From a virus, in the IMG/VR virus record IMGVR_UViG_3300020190_000035, positions 16,091-80,090 of that record: a DNA stretch of 64,000 nt; one strand, 5' to 3'. Position 1 is the first letter of the stretch; every line of letters starts with the position of its first letter. The position numbers and the translations under genes were made by a program. This document shows positions 60,199 through 64,000 of this stretch, one piece after another. The notes beneath the pieces were generated by a model. That model made no database searches. It was not told the origin of the DNA and saw nothing but the letters and a program-made list of their open reading frames with translations.

Positions 60199-60489
60199 AT
60201 GGATTTTGTTCGAAGGATACTAGATTTATTTAAAAATAAAGTTAACGTTAATTCTTCAGAGTTTTATTCGTTTGCACATTTTTTTGAGAAGGATGAATCT
60301 GAATACGTTATTACTGTCCATAGTGAACCTAATGGTTATTTGATCTTTTGTGTCTTCTCTTATGATGAGTGGACTATGGTTGTTGATATTTGTGAGTTGA
60401 CGAGCCGTAATGCTTGCGATGTTGTTCGTGAACTTGCTGATGATAATGCTGTGATGAACATTGTTGTTGATCCTCGGGATATGAGCTAG
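60199..60489 (+). CDS. Small protein of unknown function (96 aa)
   Basis: 96 residues. AGGGTGG precedes the ATG. Mixed alpha/beta: MDFVRRILDLFKNKVN, YVITVHSEPNGYLIFCVF, EWTMVVDICELTSRNACDVV. No motif recognised. It ends 2 bp before the 486-residue gene. Codon use has more G/T than the leftward genes, as usual for a gene coded on the opposite strand. Confidence 0.6.
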   Translation: MDFVRRILDLFKNKVNVNSSEFYSFAHFFEKDESEYVITVHSEPNGYLIFCVFSYDEWTMVVDICELTSRNACDVVRELADDNAVMNIVVDPRDMS

Positions 60490-60491
60490 TT

Positions 60492-61952
60492 ATGGCTACG
60501 AATCCTAAGTTGGATGAGCTGAATAAGCTTGGTTTACAGTATTTTGATAACTGGAAAGACTATGCTGCTGCTACGGCTAACGCTTCTCCTGGTCAGGTTA
60601 TTGGTGGTATAAATAAAAAGGGTAAGCTTGTTTTTTATCAGGGTGGTATTGGTGAGATAAACATTAAACAGGCTAAAGTTGAGTTGACTTCTTTAAGAAA
60701 TGCCAATGCTCCTTCACAAGCGCCTGTTGCTGCTGTTTCTCAAACTGTGGCTTCTCAGCCTGCTAATACTCCTGTGTTGCAGGGTACAATTACTCAAACG
60801 CAGCCTTCTAGTAGTGCTGCTGCTGCTGGTGTTCAACAAAATGTTATTGATCCTCAACAGGTGAATCCGTCGACTAAAACAATCGATGATGCTTTAAAAA
60901 ATCCGAAAAGTAAAAGTACAAAAAAGGACACTACTTTAAAAACTGGTAAAAGGACGTCTGCTTCTATTGATCGTAGTGCAGCTATCATCAAGCTTGCCAA
61001 TAATCCTGATGCTGAACAGGAAATGATGAGTATCATTTCTCGATCTGTTGGAATGAGAAAAGGTGCATCTGGCTATAGTAAGATAGTCAAATCTGCTAAA
61101 GGTACTTTAGGTAAGCCTAGTCCTGGTCCAAAGTCTAAACAAGGATATATTGATGCTGTAACTAATAGGGATTTCTTTATAGAAGAAGGAAGAGATAATA
61201 CGAGCTCTTTGTTGCGTGCAAGGATTCAAGAAGAGAATCCTAACATAAGTAAAACAAAGTTAAGAAGTTTGGTAGCAAAAAAAATGTCAACTTACAGCGA
61301 TGAAGCTCTTTTCAATATTGGCGAAGAGATGAACAGAGACTTAATACGGAATTATTACGTAGACACATATGCATATGAGGAATTTGAACGTTTGGCTTCA
61401 ATGACTTCAGAACAACGTTTACAAGTTTTTCAAGGTCAAAGAAGCAGGAACGTTGGTGGAAAAAGAGTTCCTATCAACAATATCTCTGATAGACAGGTTT
61501 TAGATTTATCCGCAACATATTTGAAACAATACGAAAGATTAGAGCTTGGTGACAGCAGAATCGTCGGCAAACTAGCAAAAGCCGGAGAAAAATTACGAGG
61601 AGGTATCGCTATGGGTGATATAAGCTATCATCCAGGATACTCTGCCATAGAATCATCGTTAGATGAAGCCTACATGCGCAGAATGGCTAATAAAGCTGCT
61701 GGCGTAGCCAGCGCAGCTGCAGACGACTCCGCTATGGTTGCCGCACAAATCTCTTCAGCGTTATCATCATCTGGGAACATGCTAGAAGACTCTGCCCAAG
61801 CCATCAACAAAGTCACTAGAAAAAAAGCTATCTCAGCGAAAACACTAGAAAAAATCATATCCTCACACAGCCTATCAGCTGGACTAGCAGCCGGAGGAGC
61901 AGCTCTACTATACGGACTCAATAAAAAACGAGGAGAAGAACAAGTAGGATAA
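60492..61952 (+). CDS. 486-aa putative virion protein with C-terminal hydrophobic anchor
   Basis: Residues 1-60 form a small domain (FDNWKDYAAATANASPGQVI; KKGKLVFYQGGIGEINIKQA). Residues 65-165 are Gln/Ser/Thr/Ala-rich and disordered. The rest is charged and helical. Residues about 464-478 (LSAGLAAGGAALLYGL) are hydrophobic and followed by NKKRGEEQVG. This end is like those of the 153- and 1170-residue proteins in the leftward module, so it may be another member of that set, transcribed separately. A strong terminator follows. Family unknown. Confidence 0.55.
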   Translation: MATNPKLDELNKLGLQYFDNWKDYAAATANASPGQVIGGINKKGKLVFYQGGIGEINIKQAKVELTSLRNANAPSQAPVAAVSQTVASQPANTPVLQGTITQTQPSSSAAAAGVQQNVIDPQQVNPSTKTIDDALKNPKSKSTKKDTTLKTGKRTSASIDRSAAIIKLANNPDAEQEMMSIISRSVGMRKGASGYSKIVKSAKGTLGKPSPGPKSKQGYIDAVTNRDFFIEEGRDNTSSLLRARIQEENPNISKTKLRSLVAKKMSTYSDEALFNIGEEMNRDLIRNYYVDTYAYEEFERLASMTSEQRLQVFQGQRSRNVGGKRVPINNISDRQVLDLSATYLKQYERLELGDSRIVGKLAKAGEKLRGGIAMGDISYHPGYSAIESSLDEAYMRRMANKAAGVASAAADDSAMVAAQISSALSSSGNMLEDSAQAINKVTRKKAISAKTLEKIISSHSLSAGLAAGGAALLYGLNKKRGEEQVG

Positions 61953-61982
61953 AATATAGTCATTCGCCGGTAAAAAATTTTT

Positions 61983-62023
61983 AAGGGGTAGGAGTAACAG
62001 TAACGTTGCTCCTACCCCTTTTG
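61983..62023 (+). terminator. Strong terminator between converging genes
   Basis: A 16-bp stem (AAGGGGTAGGAGTAAC / GTTGCTCCTACCCCTT, one G-U pair) with loop AGTAAC, followed by TTGTTGTATT. It stands 30 bp after the 486-residue gene and 30 bp before the end of the oncoming zinc-ribbon gene, so it can serve both directions. Confidence 0.85.
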
Positions 62024-62050
62024 TTGTATTTAGAAACAGTAAAGAAAAAC

Positions 62051-62269
62051 TCAGTAGTCGTAACCAGACTCCCAGCCCATTTCTTCGTACAATTCATTGC
62101 TGGATACATAGGAATTATACTGATCTAGAACAGCAAACTCTACATTAGCTATACCGCCAAACTGATTAATCCATTGGAAACAGTCCGGACAACGTACACT
62201 TAGCCCAATTAGTTCTTCGCTAATAATAAACTCCGAACCACAGTGTGGGCAATCCATATATGAACTCAT
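62051..62269 (-). CDS. Zinc-ribbon protein
   Basis: 72 residues. CPHCGSEF (C8, C11) and VRCPDCFQW (C27, C30) give a clear zinc ribbon, then an acidic Tyr/Glu-rich tail. AAAGGAT lies before the ATG. It is the only leftward gene right of the recA group. Possibly regulatory. No specific family. Confidence 0.65.
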   Translation of the reverse strand: MSSYMDCPHCGSEFIISEELIGLSVRCPDCFQWINQFGGIANVEFAVLDQYNSYVSSNELYEEMGWESGYDY

Positions 62270-62496
62270 ATTTTATCCTTTGCTTTGTTAGGCATTGAGT
62301 GAGTGATGTTTGCCGGCGTCAATAACCGGACATGTAGAAATATAGCCATCCACAGCATTGCTTGCAACACATATGCGAATAATATCCAAAAAATTTCTTG
62401 CGGGCGACTTTTACGATCAGAAACAACACTGATTTATATAAGATTATATAAGTTTAATAAGGGATAATATCAGGAAAAATTTATGGGGGGGAGATA
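62270..62496. other. Non-coding stretch at the composition boundary
   Basis: No gene of normal size seen from here to the first GC-rich genes. It contains mixed-composition sequence, then an A/T-rich part with TTATATAAG twice (62432-62453) and a GGGATAATAT possible -10 (62461-62470), and ends with a G7 run (62484-62490) before the cys-rich mini-ORF. Confidence 0.5.
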
Positions 62497-62562
62497 ATGA
62501 GTACATGTTGTGGCTTCAGACTTTTAACGAGGCCACCCCCCCATGGGGTATGTGCTTGCTAG
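62497..62562 (+). CDS. Possible 21-aa Cys-rich leader peptide
   Basis: ATG preceded by GGGGGGGAGATA, then a 22-codon frame ending in TAG. The peptide starts MSTCCGFRLLTRPPP and ends VCAC, with four Cys in 21 residues. Paired Cys codons near start and end and a Pro run recall translation-attenuation leader peptides. Support is the ribosome site and composition only. Confidence 0.35.
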   Translation: MSTCCGFRLLTRPPPHGVCAC

Positions 62563-62570
62563 GAACGACA

Positions 62571-62633
62571 ATGAGCGGTCGTCCACTCCCTACAGTGGTG
62601 CAGGTATCCCGCATAAAAGGACAGCTCCGATGA
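62571..62633 (+). CDS. Possible 20-aa peptide
   Basis: A 21-codon frame eight bases after the Cys-rich mini-ORF, with AGGA upstream of its ATG. It starts MSGRPLPTVVQVSRIKG. It could be a second leader peptide or chance. Low support. Confidence 0.2.
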   Translation: MSGRPLPTVVQVSRIKGQLR

Positions 62634-62688
62634 ACACGTTACCATCGTAAAAGAAATGTGTAGCCATGTTAATGAAAGGATCATCAAC

Positions 62689-62982
62689 ATGATAACATGC
62701 ATCAACGATGTCATCGGCAAGTATGCCGTTGACATGAACGGAAACACCCTTCCCTATCACAAGGAGGTGACCGGACTTTTTGTCGCCCACACGGGCACTG
62801 AAGTCTGGATCAAGTCTCCGAGTGGGGACAGCTCGGACGTGCTCATCTTCGGGCATGTACACGGCAACACCGGGTGGTTCGCCCGGGAGTTCGGTGGTCG
62901 CATGATCACCGTCAGGAGCCAGCGCAAGTGGGACTACCAGAACCAAATGTGGTACTGGTACAACACAGTCCACGCTGCCTGA
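62689..62982 (+). CDS. Small protein, GC-rich segment (97 aa)
   Basis: 97 residues from the ATG at 62689, chosen because AAAGGA lies 9 nt upstream; the ATG at 62656 adds 11 residues without a ribosome site. Beta-rich with many Trp and Gly: GNTLPYHKEVTGLFVAHTGT, EVWIKSPSGDSSDVLIFGHV, GNTGWFAREFGGRMI. G/C-ending codons dominate, unlike genes left of 62.4 kb. A strong terminator follows 34 bp later. No family recognised. Confidence 0.6.
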   Translation: MITCINDVIGKYAVDMNGNTLPYHKEVTGLFVAHTGTEVWIKSPSGDSSDVLIFGHVHGNTGWFAREFGGRMITVRSQRKWDYQNQMWYWYNTVHAA

Positions 62983-63016
62983 CAAAGCACCTGGTAGGGC
63001 AGGTGCACAAAGAGTT

Positions 63017-63057
63017 GTTCCCCTGGGATCTTCGGATCCTGGGGGAACTTCTTTTTT
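63017..63057 (+). terminator. UUCG-loop terminator
   Basis: A 14-bp stem (63017-63030 with 63035-63048, two imperfect pairs) closed by TTCG and followed by TTCTTTTTT. TTTGAGGATAGGC follows directly. Confidence 0.85.
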
Positions 63058-63067
63058 GAGGATAGGC
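63055..63067 (+). promoter_or_regulatory. TTTGAGGATAGGC element (repeated after each terminator)
   Basis: The element occurs here, at 63295-63307 and at 63889-63901, and in the variant TTTGACAATAGAC at 63835-63847. Each time it follows a terminator T run and precedes a small gene. No -10 was found at the right distance, so it is not a clear promoter. Confidence 0.5.
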
Positions 63068-63107
63068 ATCCAGCCATGTCCACTGCACCAAAGAAAGGAG
63101 GTGTGCA

Positions 63108-63200
63108 ATGTTGCAGATTCCGATGTACATCATCGGGATCAGCGTCATCCTCTTTGCACAGGTCACGTTTTTCGTGGATCTGTTCAAGAAGAAGGACTGA
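63108..63200 (+). CDS. 30-aa single-pass membrane peptide
   Basis: ATG at 63108 preceded by AAAGGAGGTG with ideal spacing, one of the best ribosome sites in the window. Residues 6-23 are hydrophobic (MYIIGISVILFAQVTFFV) and the end is basic (KKKD). A small membrane protein, perhaps acting on host membrane or lysis timing; function unknown. Confidence 0.55.
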   Translation: MLQIPMYIIGISVILFAQVTFFVDLFKKKD

Positions 63201-63209
63201 TCTGAAACT

Positions 63210-63248
63210 GCCACGACACGGGTGGCCAAGCAGTAGTGACGCTTGGGA
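63210..63248 (+). other. Two short hairpins after the membrane-peptide gene
   Basis: GCCAC...GTGGC and CCAAGC...GCTTGG form two adjacent stems in the RNA before the next terminator. They may stabilise the transcript or form a small RNA. Confidence 0.35.
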
Positions 63249-63272
63249 ACAGAATAATCACTAAAAGAAATT

Positions 63273-63293
63273 GGTTCCTTCGGGAATCTTTTT
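63273..63293 (+). terminator. Short UUCG-loop terminator
   Basis: Six-bp stem GGTTCC / GGAATC with TTCG loop and TTTTT. The second half and everything after it recur at 63874. Confidence 0.6.
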
Positions 63294-63406
63294 CTTTGAG
63301 GATAGGCCATTCTCCTCATCTGGCTGCCGGAAGTTAGGCATAAGACCAGCGTCCCTTGTCAGGATGTAAGTGCACCCAGCGTGCCTAAAAGACTACGTAA
63401 TAATCA
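63280..63406. repeat. 127-bp direct repeat, copy 1
   Basis: Identical to 63874-64000. It begins inside the loop of a terminator, includes the TTTGAGGATAGGC element and a TTAGGCA ... TGCCTAA inverted pair, and ends in CGTAATAATCA. Outside the repeat the two copies differ on the left. Confidence 0.95.
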
Positions 63407-63452
63407 CGTCCGGTACGTTAAGCCGAGACACTTTCAGATTCAGGAGGAATCA

Positions 63453-63758
63453 ATGGGAGTAAAACTTCCTAGGTGCATCCGTGCGCGTCGGATCGGGCAT
63501 TGGAGCTATGGCTCCGACACCTTTTTCGACGCGAACGGGAACAAGGCGCCGGTGACCTGGACCTGCAACTGCGGGTCCAGGATCACCCTGGAGGTATACG
63601 ACTGCCAGACCGGCGAGTACACCGACACCCCCAAGGAACTGCTGCAGGCGTTCCTGGCAGAGCACACGGCTTGTGTGGCCATGTGCTACAACTGCCGAAA
63701 GGTGGAGGTGGAGCGCCAGGGATACTGGTGCAACGAGTGCGAGGCCGAGCACTACTGA
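63453..63758 (+). CDS. Multi-zinc-ribbon small protein (101 aa)
   Basis: 101 residues from the ATG at 63453, which has AGGAGGA five nt upstream; the GTG at 63381 lies within the repeat and lacks a site. Cys pairs: CNCG near residue 40, CYNC near 78 and CNEC near 93, plus others, so one or two zinc ribbons. Start MGVKLPRCIRARRIGHWSYG is basic. GC-rich codons throughout. Probable nucleic-acid- or protein-binding host-takeover-type factor; role not provable. Confidence 0.65.
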   Translation: MGVKLPRCIRARRIGHWSYGSDTFFDANGNKAPVTWTCNCGSRITLEVYDCQTGEYTDTPKELLQAFLAEHTACVAMCYNCRKVEVERQGYWCNECEAEHY

Positions 63759-63794
63759 CATCCAGGCTGATGAGCCCAGCCTGAAGAAAAGAGG

Positions 63795-63837
63795 AGTTCT
63801 CTCCTACGCATCCAGCGTAGGGGGAACTTCTTCTTTT
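63795..63837 (+). terminator. Terminator after multi-zinc protein
   Basis: Stem AGTTCTCTCCTACG / CGTAGGGGGAACT with one bulge and a 7-base loop, then TTCTTTT. It follows the gene by 36 bp. Confidence 0.8.
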
Positions 63838-63873
63838 GACAATAGACCTGCGAACAGCAAGTAACAGGTCGGA

Positions 63874-64000
63874 TCGGGAATCTTTTTCTTTGAGGATAGG
63901 CCATTCTCCTCATCTGGCTGCCGGAAGTTAGGCATAAGACCAGCGTCCCTTGTCAGGATGTAAGTGCACCCAGCGTGCCTAAAAGACTACGTAATAATCA
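63874..64000. repeat. 127-bp direct repeat, copy 2 (at window end)
   Basis: Same 127 bases as 63280-63406, offset 594 bp. The copy lacks the upstream half of the terminator stem. It ends exactly at the last base of the window. Confidence 0.95.

Noticed and set aside
62270-62660. tRNA or tmRNA at the composition boundary
   Set aside because: No T-loop motif (GTTCRANYC) with matching acceptor stem or CCA end was found; no tRNA was recognised elsewhere in the window either.
62590-63319. Long minus-strand frames in the GC-rich tail
   Set aside because: They run antisense to small genes with strong ribosome sites and terminators and have no signals of their own.
63280-64000. att sites or insertion sequence ends
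   Set aside because: No integrase or transposase gene lies near, and the exact 127-bp length at the window end fits an assembly overlap better.

Overview
The window looks like the last 64 kb of a contig from an AT-rich, contractile-tailed dsDNA phage (Caudoviricetes, myovirus type). The evidence is a large terminase, portal, prohead protease, HK97-fold capsid protein, tail sheath and tail tubes. There are no rRNA, tRNA or host housekeeping genes. The contig seems to start inside a gene at position 1 and to end at 64000. The host cannot be named from the sequence. Marine or freshwater origin is suggested only by the style of the tail fibres and the many 2-oxoglutarate (2OG) oxygenases.

Layout. 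From 1 to 58441 nearly everything reads leftward as one late virion module. Read from the right, it runs: Clp-type AAA+ unfoldase (57.0-58.4 kb); small zinc-binding proteins; a 1170-residue protein with a DEDDh exonuclease motif set; two Gly/Ala-rich putative internal virion proteins; large terminase (47.5-49.4); fibre proteins, including one with an S74 self-cleaving chaperone; portal (40.7-42.4); a glycosyltransferase; prohead protease fused to a scaffold-like tail; capsid-associated protein; and major capsid protein (36.0-37.1). After a terminator and a new promoter comes an island of about 19 kb holding a fibre cluster (29.9-35.9) and an oxygenase cluster (16.6-29.9). The standard order then resumes: head-tail connector, head closure, two sheath-like proteins, three tail-tube-like proteins, two tail-assembly chaperones and a 2221-residue giant protein.

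The oxygenase cluster is the most striking part. Eleven Fe(II)/2OG dioxygenase genes (ten of P4H type, one TauD-like) lie within 13.3 kb. With them are two divergent glutathione-peroxidase-like genes, an FkbM-type methyltransferase, a DUF6065-like protein and several unknowns. Three of the oxygenases form an inverted cassette driven from a divergent palindromic promoter. The fibre cluster next door encodes a protein with about 18 PP(F/Y)F tetrapeptides, a natural but unproven candidate substrate for prolyl-hydroxylase-like enzymes.

From 58442 to 58914 lies a divergent control region with paired extended -10 promoters, a G6-G6-G7 tract and a 53-codon gene. Rightward genes follow: a bacterial-type recA, a zinc-ribbon protein, two small genes and a 486-residue putative virion protein, ended by a strong terminator. 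From about 62.5 kb the composition becomes clearly GC-richer, with very small genes, strong Shine-Dalgarno sites and UUCG-type terminators each followed by a TTTGAGGATAGGC motif. The last 127 bases repeat 63280-63406 exactly, which may be a k-mer assembly artefact at a contig end.

A recurrent extended -10 (TGnTATAAT and TGnTACTAT variants) marks likely phage promoters across the window.
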